A DNA stretch of 64,000 nucleotides from Patagioenas fasciata (Eukaryota > Chordata > Aves > Columbiformes > Columbidae). Each line of letters begins with the position of its first letter. The first letter of the stretch is position 1. The notes under the pieces are model-generated. The model saw nothing but the letters and a program-made list of their open reading frames with translations, did no database searches and was not told the origin of the DNA. Position numbers and translations under genes: made by a program. Shown in pieces: positions 51,365 to 64,000 of this stretch. The stretch is from the NCBI RefSeq assembly GCF_037038585.1, contig NC_092524.1, positions 42,108,001 through 42,172,000 on the forward strand. The letters are read 5' to 3'.

Positions 51365-54300
51365 GTAAGTCAGTTGATTTAATTTTATTTACAACTTCTG
51401 GTGCATTGTAAGGAGGGACGAGTCAATATATGCAAGAGTTGCACCCTATTTTAGAACAGGTTATTTAAAATTTTGGCATAGCATTGTTTGATTTTTGTCC
51501 AAGTTTCTACTTGACTTGTTCAGAGCTAGCAGACCTGAGGGAATGAGGTGGTTTGTCTACCTAATCAGCTGTTCAGTAAGTTTCAAGTAAATTTCAGTTC
51601 TTTTCACCTCTGTATGTGCATGTGCAGTGTCACTCCCATAGGAATAAGTTAAGGCAGAATTTGGTCCACAGATCCTTTGTTAATCATAACTTTTTTTAAG
51701 AAAAAAAAAATTGCTTTATGAGTTCTTGAGTAGAACTGGTTCTTTCAGTTCTTGCAGTTCTGGCTGTTGGAATGAAGTTTACAGTTGGTGAATAAAGGAG
51801 TGGTTTCTTTATAATTCTTAATTGTCCACCTGGAACTCTGAAATGAGAGCATGAGAAGGAAACTTTGTACAGTGGTTTTACTGACTGCTGCATGTTCCTA
51901 GTGTGGGCAAGCAAATAATCAAGTTGAAAGCTGTGCTACCTGTACAATTCTCTATTCAAACAAAGTAAAGGGAACGAAATGCCTGCCCAGTGTGGGTTTC
52001 TAAATAATAGTGTGACATTCTGCCTGAAAAATGTAGACGTTTTATCTTTATGCTTGTTAGTTACTTGATTTTTTAAAACAGTAAGTCAATATTATATCGA
52101 GGTATTTTTGTGGTATAGATACTGGATGTGTACTCTTAATAGTTTAGACTTTAATTTTACCAATTATTACATTGCATAAGGTTTTTGTTGAACATTAAAT
52201 CAGGAGTGTTCCTGGTTAGTTAGATTATTTTCTTTCTTGTCTCAAAATAAATCTACTTTTCTGATATTGTCTTTTGTAGCATTTTAAAAAATGTGTCTTG
52301 TAGCTTAATCTGAGAGTACTTAAATAGCATTTAGAAATATGTTTTGTTCAAGTAGACCCTAGTTAAATTTTACTAATGGATGAAATTCTGAATTGTACTT
52401 CATGGTATGCAGCTGTGATTGGAATTACACATGACTGATTTAAAGGGCACTAAATTTTCTTAGGGCTTACTCATAAGCATAGATAATGATGTGTTGTGGG
52501 TATAAAATCATATGGTTAAAAATACTTTGAAGTTATTTTTTTTTGGAAACTTGCATGTTTTTAAAAACAATAATTTATATACTTTTGATGGAAATAATCT
52601 TGCTACATAGACATTAAAATATAGTATTCATAATCCTCCTACTGTCTCAGCTGCATTGAGTGTACAGAGAATTCCTGGTTAGATATTTATGTTTAAACTG
52701 TATAGACCTACTATAGTGGAATCTTCTCTTCCTGGCATTGTGTCAAGAAACCCCTTGGTATCTTTACCAAAGCCTCTGCCTTTGGCAGCCTGAATCAGAA
52801 GTTTCAGGCTGTTCTGTGTTTTGTAGTGTTTAGGACTCTTGAGGTGTACAAGAGTTGTTTCAAGGATTTTTTTTTTTCTTCCAAGTTGTGGTCCAAGAAT
52901 GATACTTTCAAATTAATCAGAGACAACTTCTAATAGTAGAAGTACAAGTTATTGTAATGATGGAGAAAGCAAATTTAACTTGGTAGCTAAAATGTTTGCA
53001 AGCACTCAAAATATCTATGAAGATTGAGTGCTTTTGGTAAGTAGGGGCTTCAGTGTGTATTGACTTGCATTATGTTGAAGTGAGAGTAGTTCCATTTAAT
53101 TTAATGTGTCATTCTAGTTTGTAGTATACTGCTTCGGTTTTTTTAACTGTTGATTTTTTTAAATTTTTTTTTCTTCCTAAGAGATGTGCAGTTTTATTAG
53201 TTTTGGAACTTATTCACTATGTTTTCCTGTGTTGTTTTAGATGAGCAGCTAGCAGTTTTTAATTGCCAAAACTAAAAAATTATGCAAATGATACTTGCTT
53301 TGTTGAGTGCTATTTATTCCATTTGAGGGATGTTTGCCTATGCAGATTTTTACATTTATAATTATTTTTTAAAATTGTGTTGTGATGCATTGGTGCTTTT
53401 TTGGGTTTGGCTTCCCCCTCAAGCCCCCACAACCCCCTCATTTATTGTAATTACTTTGAAGTTAAAACACAGTGAAAGTTTCTTAAAGTGGTGTTTACTT
53501 TCCTCTTAGAGGTTCTGGAAAATGTTGTAAAGGCAGGCCCAGAATAAGAAAACATTTAAAGATAATGTGTTTCAAGAAAGAGACGTGACATTGCTGAAGG
53601 ATGCTCATTCTGTCCTGATGCTTTCAGACCCTAGTCTGCCGATTTACCAGATGAAATCATATAAAGCTATGGGCATGAGGACAGGTACAGGGAGGGAGGG
53701 GATGTGTGATTCAGCTAAAAAATCAAAGGGAAGAGGCAAGAGCTGGATGGGTAGGAAGGAGGAAGTGAGTTTTGGCAAACAATACAATAGGAAAAATAAC
53801 AATTCCTTTTTACAACCCTGAAATTAACAGATGTAGTTTGACTGATGTGCTGATATGTCCCAAACCTGTGTGTGGTTTTTTTTTTTTTTTTTAAATCTAT
53901 TAAGAACACGTTACTAGAGGCAGAACTAAACATTCAGAATTGTTTTACTTGTTGCTATTAGGAAGCATAAATTACAATATTTTACTGTGGAAAGTGTAGC
54001 AATGACAAATCTATGGTGAGCAGGTAATGTTCCTTGTAAGGTCCTCTAACACTGCCTCCTACCCAAGGAAATTAAACAATTTAAAACTAAGACCTCTTAA
54101 GTGTGGTTTGGTCTGAATTATTTGCCCATTGTTGTTGTCCAGAACACCATGTTTGTGTTCTCAGATCTTGTTTCTATATAGTGATAGTTGGAACAGGAAG
54201 AATGATCCTTGAGCTTTGTTTTAAGCTATCACAGAAATAATTATTCTGAAAACTTTCATCCCTTTGTTCTCACTATTCTGTAGAACTCCTCCAGAACTTC

Positions 54301-54641
54301 TCTTTCCTCTCTATTGGTGAGGAATTGTTTTGCAATTTACGCTTTTCACATTTCCTTGTGGTAACTTTTCTCCTGAAGTGTTTTTTTCCTTTTGTGATGT
54401 CTGCCACCTCCAAACAGGTGAACAGAATATGGCTGTTTCTTGACCTGAGTTTCAAGAGATTAAAAAAGGTTTTGTAACTCACTCTGGATTTATGCTTTTG
54501 AATGAGGATGACTGAAACTCTTTATGGTATGGCAAAGAATGTCACAGCGATGCATCATATAATAATGTTTGTTGTCACCTTAGGAACCTATTCTTGGGCT
54601 ATCCCTGTCCTTGTTAATTTCGAGGTAATGACTTCCTACCG

Positions 54642-54753
54642 TATAGTACAGGTGGTTTATAGTACATGCACATTATAGTACATACAAGCACATTTAGTGC
54701 ATACACATAGTACACGTATAATACATTATAGTACATGCACGTTTCGGTGCATG
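54642..54753. repeat. Imperfect AT-rich minisatellite
   Basis: Six or so degenerate units of about 15-20 bp are built on TATAGTACATGCACAT, with variants such as TATAGTACATACAAGCACAT and TTAGTGCATACACAT. It lies directly upstream of the CR1-like remnant. Confidence 0.7.
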
Positions 54754-54779
54754 ATTTTTCCATTAGCCTATGACCTTTT

Positions 54780-54990
54780 CGCTTTTGTTGAATATCATCC
54801 TCCAGTTGTCCAGTCATCACAATGGTTTTCTATATGTCACCATCAAATGCCTTGCTGAAGTCCAGATTGGTAAAACCGATTGTTTGATTTCTTTGCCTCT
54901 AGAAAAAAATACATGTTTTCACTGAAGAAGGTTGAATTAGTCTAGCGTAGTCCAACTTACCATACACCCACCTTTATCCTGTTTCATGTT
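54780..54990 (-). mobile_element. Degenerate CR1-like LINE fragment
   Basis: The plus strand contains ATCAAATGCCTTGCTGAAGTCCAG, close to the CR1 complement segment around GGCCTTGCTGAAGTCCAGGT. It is preceded by a CCTCCAGTTGTCCAG-like block and followed by weaker similarity. Boundaries are approximate. Sense would be on the minus strand. Confidence 0.55.
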
Positions 54991-57900
54991 ACTACCATGT
55001 TTCTAAATGTTCTTATAATATTATTGTATGATCTTGCATGTGCTGTTAACAAGTTGACTGTTAAACTTTTTCTGGTAGGGAAGTATATGAAGAAAAGTGG
55101 AGAGAAGGATTAAAAGGAAAGCAGACTGGCCTCAGAATCATAGTACATTTTAGCCAAGTTGACGTGGAGTTGCATGTGCACACTTTGCTTGAAAGCTTTC
55201 AGGTGCATGTTGTATACCAATATTTGTCAAGCTCTGATGTTCTTTTTCTTTACTCTACGTAACTTTTTCTGTAAAAGTTCCTCTTATGAAAAAACATCTG
55301 GTCTTTTTCTGCTCTTATTCTGCAAGGTCTCTCTCAGATTAAATGCATTTTCCAGGGGGAGTTCTCCCCTGTATCAACATGCTTTCCATGTTTGATTATT
55401 TGGTTCCTTACCAGTGTTCACAAACTTGAAGGAACTAAGCACAGAATATGGTGTTTGTAGGCAGCTTTGTCTCAGCTGTGTTTGCCTTGCCACATTAGAC
55501 CTCTGCAGCTGATATTTGTGTGCATTCGTCTCTCTGTCTTTTTAAAAAGTCCTGAGTGGGAACTGAAAGTAGATGGTTATCTCCATTAGACTCTTTAATG
55601 CTGTAATACTAAGGTCTAGTATAGAACATTATTGTGTGCCGGTACACACTAGTCTTTTTAAAAGTAGCAGCCTTACAGGCCATATAATAAACTAATTTTC
55701 TCTTTAGTTTTCCTTGATGAGTTTAAAGATATGGAGCAACAGAGAGAAAATGTAGGAAATTTCAGGACATGAGAGGGCAGTGAACATTCCTGGAGGTTAA
55801 AGATCTTGCTGGAGGAAGCCTTCTTACACCTCAGAAGACAGGAGGAACCTCTTCATGTGTGTGCAATAACCCTAAAGCTGCAGCTACCATGCAGTTTATG
55901 CACTGATATGAAGCCCAAACTTAAGTGCTCCCTGACTTCTCATTGTTCTCACCTTGATGTTCTTATGTCTAAACAAGCTTGATAGAAATATTTTTAATTA
56001 TTTATCAACTATTATTGATTTGCTATTATTATTATTGCTACATTAAGTAATTGCAAGTTATTTTTGACCATTCTCTTAATTTAGTAGTCCCCCATACAGC
56101 AGGAAGCCTGCCTGGTCTGGAAACCTTTAGCTGTTCCATATAGTTACAATTAGTACCCTTATTATTTATCTTTACTATGGAATTGATGAGTATTAAAAAT
56201 GTACCCATCTACTTTAGAGCTCTTTGTGAAGACTTTGAGATATGTTGAGTGTCTAATTTAGGCTGTATTTTTTTCCCTCCTATAAAGTATAGTTGTTTTA
56301 GTTTTTATTTTCCGGAGCACCCCAAGGACAGCAAGTATCCTGAGTAGATTCCTGAAAAGGAGAAGGCAGAGCCTCAGCTTGAAATAAATTCTACAGGCTT
56401 CTTGCCTAGTTACAGAAGAATTATTTTGTTAATACATTCGTAAAAGTAGGAATAAGATTAGTATGATCATCTTTCATTTTTTTTGTATGGAAGAAATTAT
56501 TCAAAGTACTTCTGAAAACAAATCCTAAGTACAGAGATCTTGTGAACAATATAGTAAATTAACTGACCAGTGATAGTTCTTTGATATGCCATTGTTAAAA
56601 GTTACTAAATCTGAAAAAGTTCTTTGACCAATAGTCAATAGTTCTATTATTTGAGGTCTGATTTTTTTTTTTTTTTAAGTGCCTGGAGTTAACAGCTGTA
56701 TTGTTAAATTAAATCTGAAAAACAATGCTTTAAACATTATTCCTTGTAACCTTGTTTGCGAGCAACATTTGTTGCTTCCAGAGAAGATTATGATTTATGT
56801 TCTGTTTTCCTGGATACCAAGACAATTGTAAGGTGCCTTTTAATTTAAATTAATCTTAAAACTTGTCTCAGTATATCAGCAAGAAAAATCCACTAGCACC
56901 TAGATGAATTTTTGTGTAACTTGTTCTGACTTGTTTCAGAATATAAGTAGTATAGTACAGTACAGACATCTGTTTTGCTTTGTTTAAACTTGTTTACTTT
57001 GATTGTAATTTCAAAACTATATGAAATTTTATGTTGAAACTATTACTGAAATACTGTCACTAACTGTATACCCCATGTGTGTTGATCTCAGTTTTAGTAA
57101 GAGTATGGTAACTGACAGGTGGGAGATTGGCTCACATCTTTTCAGTTGTTTTTGTATGAATTCAGTGGCTGACTTAGCAAAATACTGTCTACTTCAGACT
57201 GGAAAGTGCAGTGAGTGTTTTTTTGTTGTTGTTTATTTTGTTTTGTTTGTTCGTTTGTTTTTGTTTTCCTCCTGAGGACTATAGGAGATATCAAAATCTG
57301 TACTTTATTTCATCTGTTCAAATTTAGCACTCTTAAAATGTGTATTTGGAACCATATGCCTTCTTGAGCCTCTGTGGTTTAAAACTCAGTGCAACAAGCT
57401 GGAACTCTGAAAATGGCAGAAGGCATAAAGAGAAAAAGAGAAACCATGTTTGGGACCATCATCTGCATTATTAATACGTTGTATAGTTTCTGATGAGCTA
57501 GCCATGAATTAGAGATTACAAATACTTTATTAAGCTCATAAAATGAATACTGTTCATGGTACATGGTTTTATGAAGTATTTTAATAGTCCTGAAAATATT
57601 GACTTTGCCCTCCATGACCCCAGGCCTGACTGCAAATGGAGCGGGCAGAAAATTTCCTTTGTATTAAAAGTAGTAGTGAAGCATGAGGGAGGTGGAGAAG
57701 TGGCTGAATTTTCACTTTGCTAAATGAATTATTATGGTAGTTCTGGTGGGATGCAAGTGAGAAGAAAAGAAGGGGAACCCCTCTTCAACAGAGAGGATGT
57801 GCTAGAATAAGCAGCCCATCCATAAAGAGCTTTGATAGATAGGTGTGGGCAGGGGTTTTTGGTGTGTGTGTGTTGGTTTTTTTTTTTTTACGTTAATTTT

Positions 57901-60900
57901 AAAAGCTTGTGTTTAAGTGCATTGTACTCCCAAGACTTACAGCTGGCTGAAGTCTCAGCCTAGTTTCTCTCTGGAAGATGAATGCTGCTTAGCTTGTTCT
58001 CTGCTACCTAGTGTCAAGAGGGTTAATCTTGCATATACTTTAAATCTACATTTTCACGGGTTTGTGCTTTTTATAATAATATTTCTAGTTTTGAAATCAA
58101 GATTTGGATACTGTGCTGTGCTAGAATACATGTTTTCACGTTTACATTTTATTAAGAAGACTTCAGCTGATCTTCTGCAACACATGTTTTGGTGATTAAA
58201 GTACTGTAATTAAAGCAGTGTTGCAGATAAATGGTTTTGGTATCAGCAACACAAGGGAAGTGTGGGATTCTCAGAGTTAAAATACTTTACTGCCAAAATA
58301 TATGAAGATCAGCTGGAGGTTTGGCATTAACCTCTTTTAGGGTATGAAGGGAAGTTGTCCTTGGCAACAAGCAAGTGGTGAAACCTATGCTGGAAAGCCC
58401 AGGATTAGTGCAGCAATTAATTATTTTAAACAAACGACAACAACAAAACAAACAGACACCCCCTCACCCCCAACCTCCCAAACCAGATTTGTATGAAAAT
58501 GAAGGACTTCAACTTTATCACAGTATCGTTTTAATTACTAACATGAAGCATTGGTATGTGAAACAATGAGCTTTTTGCTAGGATTAACTAACAAAACTTT
58601 TGTGCTGTTTTTTGTCTTCTCTAACTTGACAACTATTAGTACTTTTTTATTAAGATGTAGAAGAAGCATAAAAAATTGTCTTTCACTGTTCCTAGATTAG
58701 TGCTCACTGCACGCAGGATTAGGTGGCTGCCGTATCATGCGGGTAGGTGTATTGGGCAGAACTATGGAACTAAAAATAGCTGTGATAAAATCATAATCTC
58801 TCGGCCAATATCTAGGAATTTAGAAAAATGCCTCTTTTTCAGGTGCTGTTTAAATAAATTAATAACTTAAAGTTTAACAATGTTTTTGTTTAAATATTGT
58901 TTCATTGGAGAACTATTAGAAGTTAATTTTACAGGAAAAAATGTATGATACTAATTATCTTGACTAGCAGATTTTAAAGTTCCATGCTATGATTGAGTGG
59001 ATCAGAAAAAGCTGCTATTTTCTCAGAGTGGGTAACAGAGATTTGAAAAAAGCTTTCACTAAAGCTTATTTTTGTTAGACATAAGACCTGTATTTTTTTT
59101 TCCTGAAGTCAGTTGATCTTTTGACAAAGATCAGGTCTTTTTCACAGTAACAGGCCTTTTCATTCAGGACAAGTTTTCCGCTTAAGAAGTCTAGACATGC
59201 AACTTAAGTACAGAAGTCTGAAATCAGGAGATAATGTAGTGCTTTTTTAATACCTTATGGTTTCATTGTTAATTTGCAGAAGTACTTTTTTGTGAAGATA
59301 GTGTTATTTTCAGAAAGATTTGATCTGTTATTGGAGAGATATTTTAATAAATATTGGACAGGAGATAAATAAAATACATAATGGGAAATAGCGGATAGAA
59401 TTATTATTGTTACTTCATCTGCCTTGTGAAATTCTAATTTCATGTTTATGGAATAGCCATGCAACCATTGTCTCTTATCCTACTCCTAGATCAGTTTGAA
59501 AAGGACTTCAGGGTGGTTTGTTTGTTGTTGTGTTGGGTTTTTTTTTTTTTAATTATTTTTTCTTTATTCTTTTATTGTTCTTCAAATTCCTTAGACAATT
59601 TTAAGCTTTCCAAACTGGAGATTGAACTGATTGTTTCAGGTGGACATTTCAGCTAAGAAACATTTCTGCATTTTTTAGTGTCAATGCAATATTTGGTATC
59701 TCAGTTCCTTACAACCATTCTTCTAAACATGGGACAATTATTAGAGAACAACACTGTTTATTCTGGCTTTGCAGATGTATTTGATATTTCATACTACTTC
59801 CAGGTATTCTACACAGATAATAATGTTAATTACTATTATAATTGTTAAATCCTTTTATAACTGTAAAATCCTAGTTTATTATTCCATTAACTAGATTGCT
59901 TTCCATTCACACCAACAAAATTTGTTTATATTGAATTACGTTATGCTAATATTATGTCTTAATCAAAGAGACACACACGGTTTTTCTGTCTGCTGGATCT
60001 GAAATACACAGTCTGAGTGTTACTCCATTCTAAGATGGTGGGGATGTGCACTGAACACTGTGGAAAAAAAATAATTTCAATTTGGTTTTGCTTTTTTCAT
60101 TGCATTAATCTACGCATCTCTAAAATTATCTTTCATGTAACATTTTACAGAAATGTTTTCACTTAGTTTTACATGTACTTTAGCTTCAGGTAAGCTCTTT
60201 CAGCCACTGCTCATCTGAACTGGGTACATTTATTGCCTAAATAAATATGAGTTTGCCGCTGAAAAGAAAATGGCAAATGAATTAGCTTGAGTACCGGGGG
60301 CTTCAAAGAAGGAAGTTTTTAATCTGAAGGCACATACTGGTTGAACCATTGATATCTTATCTAAGATGAATAAAAGTTATGCAAAGAGTTGACATTTGAA
60401 AAGAATGCTTTCAGATATTGTCTGCTTTAGCCATGAAAGTTTATCTTAAAATTTTATCCTAAGTTGTTTTTTTTTTTCTCTAAACTTTTTTATTAAATTT
60501 TCAGTTAAACTAAAACAAGGGGGGAAAGTAATTGCTGGAGGGCAATTTCTTTTTAGTGTTTTGAAAAACTAGTAAATGTTCCTTCCTTATAAATTAGAAG
60601 TGCCAAACCTTTTATAGAAATGCCAGATTTGAAAGATAAGTCTGATTTTTTGTTAGTCTTCTGTTACTGTGGTCAATCACATGTATTCTGCTGCTGATTG
60701 AAAGAAGCAGAAGCTGTCTTGCGAAGACATTCCTCATCAACAGCCTTACTTGTTTAATTAGGTTATTAAAAATCTTTGATGAACAGATATTTTTATCAAG
60801 TGTTGGAGAAGTTCCACAAGTGCTGTAGGGTGATGGTTGGAGAAATGTTCTTCAGGCTGTGGTTTCCACTGTCCCCCATGGAGTTAAACTTCATCTCATG

Positions 60901-62105
60901 AAATTCTTAGTGGACAAGTCAATCATGAATATGTACCTTGCTAACTTGAAGTTCTAGGTTGTCTGTAAGTACTGATTAAGTACATTTGGTGGTACAAAAG
61001 TCTAGAAGTTAACCCGTTGGGGTTTTTTACACAAAGAGATTGAAATTCAAGACATTTCTAGATATAAAACATAGAAATGAGGCATGTTCTGTCTTATTGA
61101 GGTGTAGTCTTACTGTAAATAGTAAAATTCTAGAAACCTTGTTATTAAATTTAAATCTGGCTCTTGTGCTATTTGGTTTTTTTTTATTATTTTATTTTGT
61201 GCTATTAGATATTGACTGAAAAACCTGTGTATGGAAATGTAACTTCCTTTAACTTCTTACTGTATTAAAATTTAAAGATAAAATGCTAGATTTTAATGGC
61301 AATGTTCATTCAGTTGTCTCTGTATAGCAAATTGACCACTTTAAATGTCCATCTCTGAATATTTTGATCAACATTTAGAGATGAAGCATGGTATCTGATA
61401 CAATATAATTCTTGTAATCATTCAAAGGTGTTTTATCAGGTGGACTGATAATTCTCTATCAGGAAAAACAAAAGAAAAAAAGCAAGCAAGAAAACTCCAT
61501 GTGAAACTCATCATCTTTTTAGATTTGGTTGGGTGCAAACCTCCTTTTGGCTGAAATCCTGTGCCTGTAACAAAGCCATCATACTTAATAGGAGCGCCTG
61601 CAACTCTAACTCTGAAGTTGATTGCTATACATTCTGCATCAGGTTTCTAGGATACTTGCAGTATAAAGATTTTGTTTCTTTAATGAGATGCATAGAGAAG
61701 ATGCCGTTTTTGTGACATGACACTTCACAATCTTATCCTAAAAATTCCTGTAGAGGTGTGGTTCAAATGTGATTCATGTAGATTCCTTTGTGAATGTTGC
61801 TGAAAGTTAGTATGTAAAAACTTGTCATAACACTCTGAACAAGTAGCGTGTTTATTTTTGTTCCTGTAGTATTTCAATTAGTGATCATCCTATTCCTAAT
61901 GTGATTGAAAAATGACCAGATGTATTAGAAGTTGAGTGCTTTTTATCTAATCCATGGTATTTTGAAAGTATGCTTATTCACTTTGTCATAGAGGAATTTT
62001 AAAGTCTGATAGATATATGATCTGTTTGTTTATACTGAATGGTTACAATATGAGTTAGTTAAAGTATTACTTGAGTATTACTTAAATAACTCTGTTTTGT
62101 TGTAG

Positions 62106-62253
62106 CCAAAAAAGAAAACTAAGACATTCAATCCTCCAATCCGTAGAAACTGGGAGAGTAATTACTTTGGGATGCCCCTACAGGATCTGGTTACGCCTGA
62201 GAAACCAATACCTCTGTTTGTTGAAAAATGTGTGCAATTCATTGAAGATACAG
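62106..62253 (+). CDS. ARHGAP5: Rho GTPase-activating protein 5, exon 4, residues 1242-1290 (start of RhoGAP domain)
   Basis: This 148-bp exon lies between TTTTGTTGTAG (62105) and a GTAAGA donor (62254). Read in phase 0 from exon 3, it continues the basic run with [16 protein letters not shown]. It then enters the catalytic domain with [13 protein letters not shown] and [12 protein letters not shown], and ends ...FIEDT plus the first base of a glycine codon (phase 1). These are hallmark residues at the N-terminus of the p190 RhoGAP domain. The arginine finger (the R of the family's YRVSG-type motif) and the rest of the roughly 190-residue domain are encoded downstream of the window. The gene is therefore partial here, at about 1290 of an expected 1500 residues. 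Confidence 0.96.
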
Positions 62254-64000
62254 GTAAGATAGGAGTTTTAAAGTACTTTTAGAACTTTATTCTAGAAATA
62301 AATTTTGGGAAAAGCACATTTCAAAAGTGTAGTATGTTCTCTAAATTATATGCTTAGTGTGTGATGTTCTTTATTTACACAAATATTTAATTTATTTTTG
62401 ACAAACATTTGAAGTTTAACATTTATTTCCAGTAATTTAAAGAACTGATCTCACTTTTTACTGCCAAATGACTTTTAACCCAATGACATTCCAGTCTTAT
62501 ATGTCTGACTTGCCACTATTTTACTTCATATATTAGAAAGCCCTGAAATCCGCTTTTTCCAATTGCGGAAAACTGGGTATGGCTTGTTTAGTCAGCTTGC
62601 TTTATTTTGCTGGTAAACTTAGTTTTTCATTGTAACTTGTTACAGAGATGGAAACATTTATTTTCTAAATACTGTGTAAGTTCTATGTGAAAAATATTGA
62701 GCAACTTGTTTAACTTGTAGATTTCCAGTTTAGGTAAAATATTAACATATATGTGTTTGCATTAGGGTGAAATTTCACAGTATGGTTTTCATCTCCATTC
62801 TCCCTGGCTCCCTGGTTGTGTGTTTGTCCCCTGACTTGCTGCTTTCAGACTATTTACTATGTGACTGTGAGGCAAATAGGATGATCTTGCTGGTTCAACA
62901 GAAGAGTATGTTTGGGAGTGGGGAGTTTTGAGGTTTGGGAGTGACCTGGGGTTGGGTTTTGTTTGTTTTCTTTTTTTTTTTTTTGGTTTTGTTTTGTTTT
63001 TAGAGATGGTGAGCACAAGTTTCTGGTTAGTGTTTAGATCTTGCTTGCTCTGAAGTTGCATAAATGCTGTGTTGCTGTATTTGAAGCAAATGAGAGTGTG
63101 AGACTGGAGTTGAAACATGAGCAGGACCATCTTTTGAGGGGTGTCTACAGTTTGATGTTGTTTAGCGCAAAGTAAAACAGCACCTTTTTCCAACATTTTC
63201 TTAGTTCTGTAATACAGTTTTGGCTGTGAGATGACAGTAACAGCGTTAGCAAGAGTAAAACTGAGGGGTCTTCTTTCTTAAACTAAAATTCAGTTTTACA
63301 CCCATCTGTAAGAGTAGTGTTTCAAGTGGTGAGCCTAATAGCTGCTTTTGAAGACTTATATACTGTGTTATTGCAATCATAAAAATCAGGTGAAACCTCA
63401 GGCACTGCTCTTTTGAGAGTCACAGATGTCTTTAACATTCACCTCCTGTTGGTTCCTTGCCTAAAGATAGGAGCTGTGTTTTCCTCCTTCTTACTTTTGT
63501 TTTTCCTACTTCATCCAGGAAAAATGGGGAAGGAGGAAAAAGGGCAAGGAGTAACAGAGTGGTATAGGCAATTTAACATATATGTTTGCTATTGTATGTA
63601 GGAAAAAACAACAACAATGCCCCTCCCCAAAAAACCAAAACAAACGAAACAACAACATAAGCAGCAATAATAAAAAACCCCAAAACACCATAATTTTAAT
63701 GGGTGATTGTCTAGATTTGTCTTCTTTAAAAATGGCCACATACAGGTACTATGTATAGATATACAAAACAGACATTCACCAGTAGTGAAGACTAAAGGAC
63801 TTTTGGAAGAGTTTGTAGAATCTAGAAGTAATATCTTAAATTTAAACATGTTGAACTTAGTAAGAATACTTTCAATAAAGCCAGATGTAAAGAAGATTGT
63901 ATTTGCTTAAACGTGATGTTGTCTGTTATCTTTGTGGTAGACTTTGTAAAGTCTAGTATTTCTCCGAAAGGATTTTCACCACCTTATGGGGTGTGAGAGA
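62254..64000 (+). other. ARHGAP5: ARHGAP5 intron 4 (partial)
   Basis: Begins GTAAGA and runs off the window. It contains a T/TTTTG tract at 62,956-63,001 and a CAA/A-rich tract at about 63,599-63,690. The 135-codon minus-strand frame at 62789-63196 passes through the T tract (poly-lysine in translation) and is not a gene. No further exon was recognised before the end. Confidence 0.8.

Larger units (their letters stand above)
51365..62105 (+). other. ARHGAP5: ARHGAP5 intron 3
   Basis: A 10.7-kb intron from GTAAGT (51365) to TTTTGTTGTAG (62105). It is AT-rich, with T runs (for example 52,868, 53,877, 56,662, 59,539), TTTG tracts (57,217-57,265), a C/A-rich patch (58,433-58,485), a degenerate CR1-like piece (54.78-54.99 kb) and an imperfect minisatellite (54.64-54.75 kb). 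No additional exon was recognised. Read-through from exon 3 adds five codons and stops at 51380-51382. Confidence 0.85.

Noticed and set aside
54642-54753. CRISPR-like repeated units
   Set aside because: Units are degenerate with no spacer regularity, and the sequence is vertebrate intron. It is a minisatellite.
62789-63196. 135-codon minus-strand frame
   Set aside because: It runs through a T-rich simple repeat, giving poly-lysine, and lies wholly inside intron 4.
1-64000. A novel multi-gene system, endogenous retrovirus or gene cluster
   Set aside because: Only one protein-coding gene is supported. No retroviral gene, LTR pair or other coherent gene set is visible on either strand.

Overview
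The window is vertebrate nuclear DNA, most likely from a bird. It is AT-rich and CpG-poor, with long introns and one sharp CpG-island promoter. The only recognisable interspersed repeats are degenerate CR1 LINE pieces, the typical avian family. Interspersed-repeat density is low. Runs of TTTTG/TTTG or their complement CAAA are common. Species cannot be fixed from this sequence alone.

The one gene I can support is the 5' four-fifths of ARHGAP5 (p190-B RhoGAP) on the + strand. Positions 1-36,870 appear to be intergenic: no exon, RNA gene or intact mobile element is recognisable, only simple repeats, short tandem duplications, a CR1 3' fragment (22.55 kb) and a pair of diverged copies of an unnamed repeat (29.43 and 30.11 kb). 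A strong CpG island (about 36.87-37.83 kb) holds the promoter and non-coding exon 1 (donor after 37,590). A second, smaller GC-rich island in intron 1 (39.93-40.16 kb) carries an excellent CTCF motif. A probable second non-coding exon lies at 44,530-44,635. The huge third exon (47,466-51,364) encodes residues 1-1241: N-terminal GTPase domain, FF domains, pseudoGTPase domains and the phosphotyrosine/proline-rich region. A 10.7-kb intron follows. Exon 4 (62,106-62,253) then encodes the basic stretch and the start of the RhoGAP domain. The rest of the GAP domain, including the arginine finger, lies beyond the window.

The encoded protein is a multidomain negative regulator of Rho. The most interesting feature I could derive is the 5' leader. 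When the three leader exons are joined as the splice sites suggest, it holds four upstream ORFs. One has 56 codons and crosses the exon 2/3 junction. Another ends with a TGA that overlaps the tandem main start codons (ATGATG). This suggests translational control of p190-B.

I found no novel multi-gene system. Apart from the leader, the intronic CTCF/CpG island and the unnamed repeat pair, this looks like an ordinary vertebrate locus.
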